Shown: in pieces, positions 1 through 5,580 of the stretch
Layout of the letters: each line of letters starts with the position of its first letter
Numbering within the stretch: the stretch's first letter is position 1
From: Candidatus Aegiribacteria sp.
Lineage (GTDB): Bacteria > Fermentibacterota > Fermentibacteria > Fermentibacterales > Fermentibacteraceae
Direction: 5' to 3'
Assembly: GCA_021107345.1 (NCBI GenBank)
Contig: JAIOSX010000222.1
Location: 1-7,096, forward strand
DNA: 7,096 nt
Notes under the pieces: model-generated
Told to the model about the DNA's origin: nothing
Database searches by the model: none
The model's input: the letters and a program-made list of their open reading frames with translations, nothing else
Position numbers and translations under genes: made by a program

Positions 1-150
1 ATGATTCAGATCCCCGGAGATGATATGCCTGAGGAGCTCTCACCGGCGGTATTGAGGAAGGAACTTGTTGGGATTCTCGACAGGGCTGCTGAGGAAAAAC
101 CTACCTATGATATCATTTCTTTGCGGGATGAGATCAGAAACAATACTTAG
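1..150 (+). CDS. Short reading frame of unknown function, probably the 3' end of a larger gene
   Basis: The frame is open from the first base and ends at TAG (148-150), giving 49 residues that begin MIQIPGDDMPEELSP. It is strongly charged (many Glu, Asp, Arg, Lys), with two probable helices (PAVLRKELVGILDRAAEE and the DIISLRDEIRNNT end). No signal peptide, membrane segment or known motif is visible. An ATG lies exactly at the window edge, so the sequence cannot show whether this is the true start or an internal Met of a longer protein. A second plus-strand frame (132-248) overlaps its last codons, so a frameshifted longer protein is possible. It converges with the minus-strand sugar transferase gene. 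I do not recognise the family. Confidence 0.45.
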   Translation: MIQIPGDDMPEELSPAVLRKELVGILDRAAEEKPTYDIISLRDEIRNNT

Positions 151-248
151 CCCGCATTAAAACCGCTCTTACATCACAAGAGAGAGTTCGGAAAGACCGG
201 TATTACTTCGTGATGGCAGAAGAGGGGACTCCCATCCGGCATATCTGA
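132..248 (+). other. Second open frame overlapping the end of the first; possible frameshifted gene end
   Basis: Just after an in-frame TGA (129-131), this frame stays open for 38 codons to TGA at 246-248. It reads DQKQYLARIKTALTSQ, then a basic stretch, and ends YYFVMAEEGTPIRHI. The composition looks like a real amphipathic protein tail rather than random translation. It has no ATG start near its beginning; the only ATG is late, at VMAEE. The simplest reading is that a -1 or +2 shift near 132-147 joins it to the frame of 1-150 as one protein end, through mutation or an assembly error. It may also be chance, since the segment is short. Function unknown. Confidence 0.25.
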
Positions 249-264
249 CGGCCTTACGGCTGCC

Positions 265-1626
265 TTAATATGCTCCGGAACCCTCAATAACCCCTGATGG
301 AGTAAGCATTAGAATTGCAAGGTCCATCCAGATGGACCAGTTGTCAACATAGTACAAATCCAGTTTTACCATTTCATCGAAGCCCAGATTGCTTCTGCCG
401 GAGATCTGCCATACTCCGGTGACCCCTGGAATAGTACGAAGTCTTTTGAAGTCTTTTCTGCTGTATTCCTCTACTTCTTCCGGAAGAGGAGGGCGAGGCC
501 CAACGAGACTCATTTTGCCTGACAACACATTGAACAGTTGAGGAAGCTCGTCTATTGACCATCTGCGAATGAATTTCCCGGTACAAGTTACTCGAGGATC
601 ATTTCTAATTTTAAATAATGGTCCTTTTGATTCGTTCATGGTGGAAAGAGCAGATTTCTCGCTGTGTGCTCCTACACGCATTGATCGGAATTTGAGCATT
701 TTGAAAGGATTGTTGTCTCTACCCAGTCTCGTCTGCCGGTAAAAGACAGGTAAACCCGAATCAATTACAATGACCAGTGCTGTGAGAATGAAGATAGGGG
801 AGAGAAGTACAATAAAAGTGGAAGCCAGAAGCAGGTCAGTTGTGCGTTTCAGCACAAGTCCCCATCCAGTCAGGGGTGCAGGTACCGATTCAATCAGTAT
901 TGTTCCGCCCATGTGGGCAACTCTCGCAGTAAGACTTACGATGGCAAAGACGTCTGCCGCGATTTTGTACTGGATTCCAAGTTTTTCACATGTAAGAATT
1001 ACAGAAGACAGTTTTTCCGGTGGAATTGAATGATCGGCGACAACCAGTTCGTGAATGTTCTTTTTTCTGATTATTTCAGAAATTTCTTTGGAAGGTGTAT
1101 CCGGATCCACGTAGTCCACAACAATGTACTTGATCTGTGCCCTGTTTTCCATGAATCCGCCCAGTTGTCTGGCTTGATCAGAGATGCCAAGAATCAGTAT
1201 TCTTGACGGGCTGCCTGTTCTGTTGCTGAGCTTTCTGAATTGTGAATGCCAGAAACTCAGAAGGAGAGCTGAGGCCGGGAATGAAAATACAAGAACAAAT
1301 CTTGAGAAAAGAAGTTGTCTGGTAATGAAAGTCATTGCCAGTGTGAACAGTACAGCCATCAGGGCACCCCTGATAATTCCCGCGACCTCCTCGATCATGC
1401 CAAGGCCGAATTCACGCCGGTACACTCCAAATACTGCCATGAAAGCTACTTGTACGGAGCCAAGCACTGTACCTGTCAAGAAGTAGTGGTAGACAGAGAG
1501 CCTGAAGTCAGAGCCCATGAGATCCGCAAGAAGTGAATGTCTCAGCCAGAATCCACCCATAAATATTCCAGCGATAAGGGCCAGATCTGTAATAGGAAGC
1601 AACCAAAGCAGATTTCTCTTATTCAC
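265..1626 (-). CDS. Polyprenyl-phosphate sugar phosphotransferase (WbaP/EpsE/CpsE type)
   Basis: This 453-residue membrane enzyme should transfer a sugar-1-phosphate from a nucleotide sugar to undecaprenyl phosphate, the first membrane step of capsule, exopolysaccharide or O-antigen synthesis. About four hydrophobic segments fill residues 5-125. A Rossmann-like domain follows (SRILILGISDQ, 141-151). A fifth hydrophobic segment (264-290) leads into the catalytic Bac_transf domain. Family motifs there are KRTTDLLLAS (260-269), FYRQTRLGRDNNPFKMLKFR (295-314), RRWSIDELPQLFNVLSGKMS (354-373), LVGPRPPLP (374-382), GVTGVWQISGRS (401-412) and the C-terminal GAY. D359-E360 match the catalytic Asp-Glu dyad known from PglC. 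The length is normal for the two-domain family. The start is GTG; a GGGGAGGA ribosome site lies 4 bases upstream, and the GTG overlaps the GT2 stop as GTGA, indicating translational coupling. The sugar substrate cannot be read from sequence. Confidence 0.96.
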   Translation of the reverse strand: MNKRNLLWLLPITDLALIAGIFMGGFWLRHSLLADLMGSDFRLSVYHYFLTGTVLGSVQVAFMAVFGVYRREFGLGMIEEVAGIIRGALMAVLFTLAMTFITRQLLFSRFVLVFSFPASALLLSFWHSQFRKLSNRTGSPSRILILGISDQARQLGGFMENRAQIKYIVVDYVDPDTPSKEISEIIRKKNIHELVVADHSIPPEKLSSVILTCEKLGIQYKIAADVFAIVSLTARVAHMGGTILIESVPAPLTGWGLVLKRTTDLLLASTFIVLLSPIFILTALVIVIDSGLPVFYRQTRLGRDNNPFKMLKFRSMRVGAHSEKSALSTMNESKGPLFKIRNDPRVTCTGKFIRRWSIDELPQLFNVLSGKMSLVGPRPPLPEEVEEYSRKDFKRLRTIPGVTGVWQISGRSNLGFDEMVKLDLYYVDNWSIWMDLAILMLTPSGVIEGSGAY

Positions 1627-2423
1627 TGGTTCCTCCCCGGCCCGGTTCCAAATAGAACTCTTGGATGCGTAGTCAAAAAAAGCAGCATGCTTTTCAGATG
1701 GAGGTTTAGGGTTGTACCTCGGGAAGCACTCTCTCTATGGCAGACATGTTTAATCACCGCTCTTGGTTCATACCATACCTCCATGCCTCGTTGCCATGTA
1801 CGCCAGCACCACTCAACATCTTCAAAATAAAGGAAATACTTCTCGGACATAAGACCGACTTTCTCTCGTCCACCGGGAGTAAGCCACATGGCAGCCCCGA
1901 CAAGCCAGTGAGGTTTCAATGGAATGCAGGAGGAATTGAACCGATTCATGTGGTTGGAAGAAATTTTCCTGCCCCATGCGGTTCTGCCCAGAGGAGTTCT
2001 TCGGGATGCAATTACCAGTGGACTGGGCCAGGTTCTTGCTGTGGATTGTCTGACGCCATTTCCGTCAACCATTGCAGGACCGATTATGGCGGCCTCCGGG
2101 TTCTTCTCCTGGAAACTCTGCAGGATTGTCACAGCCCCCGGCATTAATTCGACATCCGGATTCAGAAAAAAAAGACTGTCTCCTTCTGCCTGAGCAGCCC
2201 CAATATTATTTGCTTTTGAAAGTCCAAGATTATGTTCATTCAGTATTATTTTTGTCTGCAGATTACAATTGGTGACTATACTGATAGTGTTGTCCGACGA
2301 AGCATTATCGACAATCACAACCTCAGAAGGCTTTTCTTCAAATGGAAGCAGAGACAGAGACTCAAGAGCTCTGCCAATCACCTTCTCACTGTTACAAGTC
2401 GTAATGATGGCTGACCATTTCAT
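1623..2423 (-). CDS. Family 2 glycosyltransferase (rhamnosyltransferase-like, COG1216 type)
   Basis: A 266-residue cytosolic GT-A enzyme expected to add one sugar from a nucleotide donor to a lipid-linked glycan. Motifs, in order: the N-terminal beta strand MKWSAIITTCNSE, VDNASSDNT (38-46), NEHNLGLSKANNIGAA (62-77), LNPDVELMPG (87-96, the DxD-equivalent), VGAAMWLTP (175-183), and FLYFEDVEWCWR (197-208), whose ED pair supplies the usual catalytic base and acceptor-site acids. The C-terminus is short. The frame is open upstream to 2480, but the N-terminal GT2 strand begins at the ATG at 2421-2423, so I place the start there. No Shine-Dalgarno is visible before this ATG; a TATATT box lies 6 bases upstream, so the message could be leaderless or translated by coupling. 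It overlaps the sugar transferase by 4 bases (GTGA), so the two form one operon. Donor and acceptor are unknown. Confidence 0.93.
   Translation of the reverse strand: MKWSAIITTCNSEKVIGRALESLSLLPFEEKPSEVVIVDNASSDNTISIVTNCNLQTKIILNEHNLGLSKANNIGAAQAEGDSLFFLNPDVELMPGAVTILQSFQEKNPEAAIIGPAMVDGNGVRQSTARTWPSPLVIASRRTPLGRTAWGRKISSNHMNRFNSSCIPLKPHWLVGAAMWLTPGGREKVGLMSEKYFLYFEDVEWCWRTWQRGMEVWYEPRAVIKHVCHRESASRGTTLNLHLKSMLLFLTTHPRVLFGTGPGRNQ
1631..1638 (-). promoter_or_regulatory. Ribosome binding site inside the GT2 gene, deciding the GTG start of the sugar transferase
   Basis: On the minus strand GGGGAGGA is followed by ACCA and then GTG. This near-ideal Shine-Dalgarno lies within the last codons of the GT2 gene. 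It supports GTG (1624-1626), rather than a later Met, as the start, and supports re-initiation or coupling across the GTGA overlap. Confidence 0.75.
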
Positions 2424-2437
2424 AGTGCTAATATACA

Positions 2438-2469
2438 AAGAGGGAAGAGTCTTACGACCCTTCCCTCTT
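2438..2469 (-). repeat. 14-bp inverted repeat forming a GUAA-capped hairpin ahead of the GT2 gene
   Basis: Read on the minus strand, AAGAGGGAAGGGTC and GACTCTTCCCTCTT flank the four bases GTAA. All 14 positions pair in the transcript; one is a G-U wobble (an A-C mismatch on the plus strand). The loop is a stable GNRA-type tetraloop. The hairpin ends 14 bases before the GT2 ATG and is followed by TGTATATT rather than a clean U-run, so an intrinsic terminator is possible but weak. The last codons of the upstream gene remnant encode the 5' arm, and its TAA stop lies in the loop. A translating ribosome would therefore melt the stem, as in attenuation or coupling. An alternative is a copy of a dispersed palindromic element. 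Confidence 0.7.
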
Positions 2470-2731
2470 AAATAGGTCAAATACCTGCCTAGAGAGCTTT
2501 ATCCTTGAGAGCTTTTCAGCCTTGAAGAATGGGACTTTCTTAGCTGCGTACATTCTCTTTTTTAGTTCCCGTAACGACTCCCTAGCAAGCAATAGTAATC
2601 TTGATTTCAAGCCGTTCCGGTAACATCTCCCGAAGCAGCTCAGCGACACTTGTGATCCACTGCATGAAAGGTTTCCAACTGGAAATCATCAGGGTACCAA
2701 AGTTCAGGCCAGTGTATTCACTAATTCCGTT
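2452..2731 (-). pseudogene. Remnant of a polysaccharide-cluster gene, apparently frameshifted
   Basis: Two overlapping minus-strand frames each look like protein and together would make one. The first is open from 2731, with an ATG at 2687-2689 (MISSWKPFMQWITS), and ends at TAG (2582-2584) after LREMLPERLEIKI. The second is open from about 2688, with a possible GTG start at 2647-2649, and continues through LLLLARESLRELKKR and SRIKLSRQVFDLFKREGS to TAA (2452-2454). A +1 shift near 2600-2640 would join them. The basic, helical tail resembles the C-termini of some GT2 glycosyltransferases, but I see no catalytic motif and cannot name the family. The tail ends 28 bases before the GT2 ATG and lies in the same direction, as expected for a former first gene of the operon whose 5' part has been lost. 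It could instead be a short intact gene using the GTG at 2649. Confidence 0.4.
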
Positions 2732-2734
2732 TCA

Positions 2735-2763
2735 TTGACTTGGATAATGTGTTGATGTATTTA
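2735..2763 (+). promoter_or_regulatory. Candidate sigma-70-like promoter for the beta-helix gene
   Basis: TTGACT (2735-2740, 5 of 6 matches to the -35 consensus) is followed after 17 bases by TATTTA (2758-2763), a weak -10 box. It would give a 5' leader of about 115-120 bases before the GTG at 2888. The region between this element and the gene has no ORF. Only the -35 match and spacing support it. Confidence 0.35.
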
Positions 2764-2778
2764 ACAATAAGTAACAAT
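2762..2778 (+). repeat. Two TAACAAT direct repeats one helical turn apart
   Basis: TAACAAT occurs at 2762-2768 and again at 2772-2778, 10 bases start to start, right at and after the candidate -10 box. Two identical sites on one face of the helix could bind a regulator of the beta-helix gene. The stretch is AT-rich, so chance is a real alternative. Confidence 0.25.
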
Positions 2779-2875
2779 TTATCATGCGGGGCCGGTAAGT
2801 GGTAACCTGGCGCGCGATATTTACATTTCATCAGTCGTACATATACATGCAATCACCTTTCGGTCTGCGATATCG

Positions 2876-2882
2876 AAGGAGG
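2876..2882 (+). promoter_or_regulatory. Shine-Dalgarno site deciding a GTG start
   Basis: AAGGAGG followed by the five-base spacer TTGTC leads directly to GTG (2888-2890). It is a near-perfect ribosome site, so I accept this GTG as the start of the beta-helix protein. It also places a basic n-region (YKSRK) in front of the hydrophobic signal core. Confidence 0.8.
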
Positions 2883-2887
2883 TTGTC

Positions 2888-4552
2888 GTGTATAAATCGA
2901 GAAAGGTCAGTTTTCTTCACCTCTTCGTTCTCTGCACTTCAGTGTTCCTCGTTTCAGTCACCAATATTCCCGGAGTCAAGATGTTGGTTTCTTTCGCGTC
3001 GGCTGACACTATCCCGGGCGGAAATGTGTCCGGTACCTGGATCCAGGCTAACTCGCCCTACTACATAACCGGGAACATCACCATACCTGCAGGTCAGTCA
3101 CTTATTATCAACCCTGGTGTAGAGGTCAACTTTCTGGGTAATTACGGACTGACAGCAAACGGAATCCTGAATGCTGTTGGCACGGCTGCTGACTCGATTC
3201 TCTTCTTCCCTGAGAATACTTCAACCGGCTGGATGGGAATCTCTCTTGCAGCATCGAGTGCAGGTCAGACGAACCAGCTTTCATTCTGTTCGGTCTCCTA
3301 TGCAGGGCTTTCCCAGAGTATACATCCCGGTGCTCTCGTTTTATCCAACTGCTACTTCAGTAATAGCGGTGGTGTTCTCAATTGGGATGCGATTATCTCC
3401 GGCTCGACTCTTCAGATCACCGACTGCGTGTTCAGGGACAATGCTTCGGGAAACGGAGCAGCACTCATCTTATCAAGCCCTCCTGACCTGGTAGAGATCA
3501 CAGGCTGTCTCTTCGAGGATAATCAGTCTAGCGGCTACGGGGGAGCCATATTCATAAGCGGCGGCAGCAATTCGATAGACATCACCGACTGCACGTTTCT
3601 TGGGAACACCGCCGTTGATGAAGGCGGAGCAATCTTCGCCTATGATGTAGCGACCACTATCACTGTCGAGAATAGCTTATTCGGATACAACGAGTGCTTC
3701 GGACCAGGCAGCTGGGAAGGAGGCGGGGGAATCTGTTCGTGGGGAACCGACTTCGACCTTTCCTACTGCCTCTTCTATGAGAACGAAGGAACATATGCAG
3801 GTGCGTTCAATCTGAATCACCTTATGGGTAGCGCTTCCGTGACAATGGATCACTGTACTGTATGGGGGGTAAGCCCATTCTTCCAGGTCTTCATTGGCTC
3901 GTCTGGCAGCACCCTGTCTGTAAGCAATGGTATCTTCTCGCACTGCGATTGCGCGATCTACATGAACAGCGGAACTGTGCCAGATGTGGAGTATACTGAC
4001 TTCTTTGACAACGGTGGTGATATTCAACCCGCGGGTAGTGTGCCAGCCGGTTTCGGGGTGCTCACGGGAACCAATTACAACGGGGATCCCTGCGATGTCT
4101 ACATCAATATCTTCCTCGATCCGGAATTCGAAGATCCTTTCGGGGACATCTTCTACCTGATGGTCACCTCCCCATGCATCGATGCCGGTGATCCGACCTT
4201 CCCCTATGATCCGGACGGGACGATCACGGACATGGGGATGTATTACTTCAACCAGACCGGTACTCATGGTGAGTCCCCTGATGAGTTGCTTCCTTCCGGG
4301 TGCCTTCTACTGTGTTCTCCCAATCCATGTTACGAACTGCTGACAGTCTTCTTCGATATTCCAGGGCAGTCTGTTGAGGAACTTGCAGTTTATAGTATTG
4401 ATGGAAGGCAGGTAGTGGACATGACCGATCTTTGCGGCTCTGGTACCCGAGAGGCGGTTCTTGATGTTTCCTGTCTGAACGAGGGGATCTACTTCTGCAG
4501 ACTCAAGGCTGGTTCATCCTCAGGGACCGGAAGATTCGTTGTTATCCGGTAA
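2888..4552 (+). CDS. Secreted parallel beta-helix protein with a T9SS-like C-terminal sorting domain
   Basis: This 554-residue exported protein starts at GTG behind a strong ribosome site. Residues 1-39 form a signal peptide: basic YKSRK, then a hydrophobic core (8-24), with likely cleavage after ASA at 39. Residues 50-370 hold a right-handed beta-helix with coils of about 27 residues. Clear units are ITDCVFRDN (177), ITGCLFEDN with GGAIFISGG (204-226), ITDCTFLGN with GGAIF (232-250), VENSLFGYN with GGGGI (260-282) and LSYCLFYEN (291-299). Such GGAI/FxxN repeats resemble polymorphic outer-membrane-protein repeats and pectate-lyase-fold proteins. The motif SPCIDAGDP (428-436) plus DPDGTITDMGMYYF closes the helix. 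The tail from about 477 (SPNP, LAVYSIDGRQV, GIYFCRLKAG, final FVVIR) matches the type-A Por/T9SS sorting fold. There are 20 cysteines, one at the same position in most coils. It is probably surface-attached or released; the ligand is unknown and no catalytic residues are identifiable. Confidence 0.9.
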   Translation: MYKSRKVSFLHLFVLCTSVFLVSVTNIPGVKMLVSFASADTIPGGNVSGTWIQANSPYYITGNITIPAGQSLIINPGVEVNFLGNYGLTANGILNAVGTAADSILFFPENTSTGWMGISLAASSAGQTNQLSFCSVSYAGLSQSIHPGALVLSNCYFSNSGGVLNWDAIISGSTLQITDCVFRDNASGNGAALILSSPPDLVEITGCLFEDNQSSGYGGAIFISGGSNSIDITDCTFLGNTAVDEGGAIFAYDVATTITVENSLFGYNECFGPGSWEGGGGICSWGTDFDLSYCLFYENEGTYAGAFNLNHLMGSASVTMDHCTVWGVSPFFQVFIGSSGSTLSVSNGIFSHCDCAIYMNSGTVPDVEYTDFFDNGGDIQPAGSVPAGFGVLTGTNYNGDPCDVYINIFLDPEFEDPFGDIFYLMVTSPCIDAGDPTFPYDPDGTITDMGMYYFNQTGTHGESPDELLPSGCLLLCSPNPCYELLTVFFDIPGQSVEELAVYSIDGRQVVDMTDLCGSGTREAVLDVSCLNEGIYFCRLKAGSSSGTGRFVVIR

Positions 4553-4669
4553 CTGACAGAGTTCGTAATACTTCCACCATGGGGTACAAAAAGGGAGTAG
4601 TATGTACGTAACCTTGATATCGCTGTATATCCGAATCCTTACCAGATATCTAACTCCGATCCATCATAT

Positions 4670-5137
4670 TCACCAGACATCCACCATTTCCCCATGGCTC
4701 TGCACACCGTAGAACTGGAACGTTTCAGTCTCCTGGTCAAAGTACCATATCACATACGTTTCCTGTCCGCCTCTTGCTCCCCATGCGCATAAAAGGCGAA
4801 GATCGTTGAAACCGTCACCATCGTGATCAATCATATCCAGATATCTTAAGGTATAGCCCTGTATAGTTCCTTCAGGTGTTACGTAATCGAGTAACAAATT
4901 ATCCGAGAACTCCCCAAGGTGAATATGCTGAATCACGCTTCCATCTGAAGTCTTTGCTATGGTGATGCTTTCTGTTAATCCCTCCTGCCACTCCACGTAC
5001 GCAATGTAACTTCCGAGATCCACAGTTGTTATGCTGAGGGGTTCATCGCAGATGGTCACCATGAACATATTGGGATAATTATCCAAAGTACCCTCATTAG
5101 CGAGGAAGATAATCATTGAAATAAGAAATAAGGTCAT
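4670..5137 (-). CDS. Small exported protein with a DxDGDGxxDL motif (XAC2610/VCBS-like)
   Basis: A 155-residue protein with a very short hydrophobic N-terminus (MTLFLISMIIFLA, 1-13), probably a signal peptide, although it lacks the usual positive residue. The body is beta-rich: VDLGSYIAYVEW (39-50), then LDMIDHDGDGFNDLRLL (100-116) and YVIWYFDQETETFQFYG (128-144). The acidic DHDGDGFND loop could bind calcium. The pattern of a DGD-xxDL loop followed by a YxxWYFDxxTxxF strand is like XAC2610/VCBS-type secreted domains, whose role is poorly known. The start is well supported: on the minus strand GGAGGGG lies 7 bases before ATG, and TAA immediately precedes the ATG in frame, so no longer protein is possible. 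It converges with the beta-helix gene 117 bases away and has no same-strand neighbour in the window. Confidence 0.82.
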   Translation of the reverse strand: MTLFLISMIIFLANEGTLDNYPNMFMVTICDEPLSITTVDLGSYIAYVEWQEGLTESITIAKTSDGSVIQHIHLGEFSDNLLLDYVTPEGTIQGYTLRYLDMIDHDGDGFNDLRLLCAWGARGGQETYVIWYFDQETETFQFYGVQSHGEMVDVW

Positions 5138-5289
5138 TTAATTTCCCCTCCGTGTTCAATTCAGCATTTTCAATGAGATCGAGGAGAAGTTCTCAAAAAA
5201 CATATTTGTCATTGCATATGATGAATCCGGGTTAAGATGTCAAATTCTTCATCCAGATGGTATTGCAGATGGAACAAGATCCGGTTTCC

Positions 5290-5312
5290 TATTGACTATA
5301 TTCTTGTCAATA
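5290..5312. repeat. 7-bp inverted repeat TATTGAC/GTCAATA
   Basis: TATTGAC (5290-5296) and GTCAATA (5306-5312) flank a 9-base AT-rich spacer. Arm centres are 16 bases apart, a size typical of dimeric repressor operators. The repeat overlaps the candidate minus-strand promoter, so it could control the small exported protein gene. A chance origin cannot be ruled out. Confidence 0.4.
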
Positions 5313-5322
5313 CTTAAGCCAA
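5295..5322 (-). promoter_or_regulatory. Candidate promoter for the minus-strand small exported protein
   Basis: On the minus strand TTGGCT (5322-5317, 4 of 6) is followed after 16 bases by TATAGT (5300-5295, 5 of 6). Transcription would start near 5287 and leave a leader of about 150 bases before the ATG at 5137. A perfect TTGACA (5310-5305) also lies here but has no -10 box at the right distance. Confidence 0.3.
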
Positions 5323-5447
5323 TGAGTAGGTTTATCTTCTCTTAATGGTTTAATGCAGGAGTGGACATAGATGATAAGAAATAAGTAAAGAGAAAATTAT
5401 CAGAGCTCGGAGTAAGGGGCCTTCTGGTTTCAATTACTCGGACAAAC

Positions 5448-5459
5448 TGTACATGTACA
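5448..5459. repeat. Perfect 12-bp palindrome TGTACATGTACA
   Basis: TGTACATGTACA equals its own reverse complement and is also a tandem TGTACA repeat. It lies 121 bases upstream of the 62-aa gene. It could be a binding site for a dimeric regulator, but nothing else in the sequence confirms this. Confidence 0.3.
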
Positions 5460-5580
5460 ACGACCACGGATTGCACTGGTCCTGAAAGCCAAACAAGGAT
5501 ATGTCACCGGATGGATTCAGGGGATTCTTGGGCACCACCCGCTCCCAATTCGTGAAACTCCGGGAAAGCTGGGGCTGAAC

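Larger units (their letters stand above)
5142..5345 (+). pseudogene. Start-less open frame, possible gene remnant
   Basis: This frame is open for 67 codons between TAA (5139-5141) and TAA (5343-5345) and has no ATG before its last seven codons. The translation has a protein-like pattern: FSIFNEIEEKFSKN, then IFVIAYDESGLRCQIL, HPDGIADGTRSGF, and a hydrophobic LLTIFLSIL near the end. In an AT-rich region an open frame of this length is less expected by chance. It may be an internal fragment of a lost gene. I do not recognise the family. It overlaps the leader of the minus-strand gene at 4670-5137, which argues against current expression as a gene. Confidence 0.3.
5138..5580. other. Gene-poor spacer of about 440 bases
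   Basis: No ORF here has a normal start and convincing length on either strand. The left two thirds are AT-rich by eye. It holds the ribosome site of the minus-strand gene (5145-5151), a start-less plus-strand open frame (5142-5345), an inverted repeat with TTGAC in each arm (5290-5312), a candidate minus-strand promoter (5295-5322) and a 12-bp palindrome (5448-5459). Another plus-strand frame (5374-5487, ending NDHGLHWS and TGA at 5485-5487) also reads like a protein tail but has no good start. Together these suggest remains of lost genes rather than purely regulatory DNA. Confidence 0.6.

Noticed and set aside
200..264. Intrinsic terminator after the sugar transferase
   Set aside because: The only stem seen is a 3-bp GCC/GGC pair around GTAA, with no T-run after it.
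770..2475. Several plus-strand open frames of 60-136 codons opposite the two polysaccharide genes
   Set aside because: They are antisense to the sugar transferase and GT2 genes, overlap each other in different frames and show no domain motifs.
3677..4267. A 196-codon open frame on the minus strand opposite the beta-helix gene
   Set aside because: It lies wholly antisense to a gene with clear domains, signal peptide and ribosome site. Its translation is rich in His, Arg, Ile and Val without fold-like patterning, as expected from the complement of a Gly/Asp/Ser-rich coding frame.
2893..4552. CRISPR-like or tandem DNA repeats in the beta-helix gene
   Set aside because: ATCACCGACTGC recurs at 3416 and 3581, but the spacing follows two protein coils and the rest diverges; these are protein repeats, not a DNA array.
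4553..4669. Bidirectional terminator between the convergent beta-helix and small exported protein genes
   Set aside because: Only a 5-bp GATAT/ATATC stem (4616-4631) was found, with no GC-rich stem or T-run on either strand.
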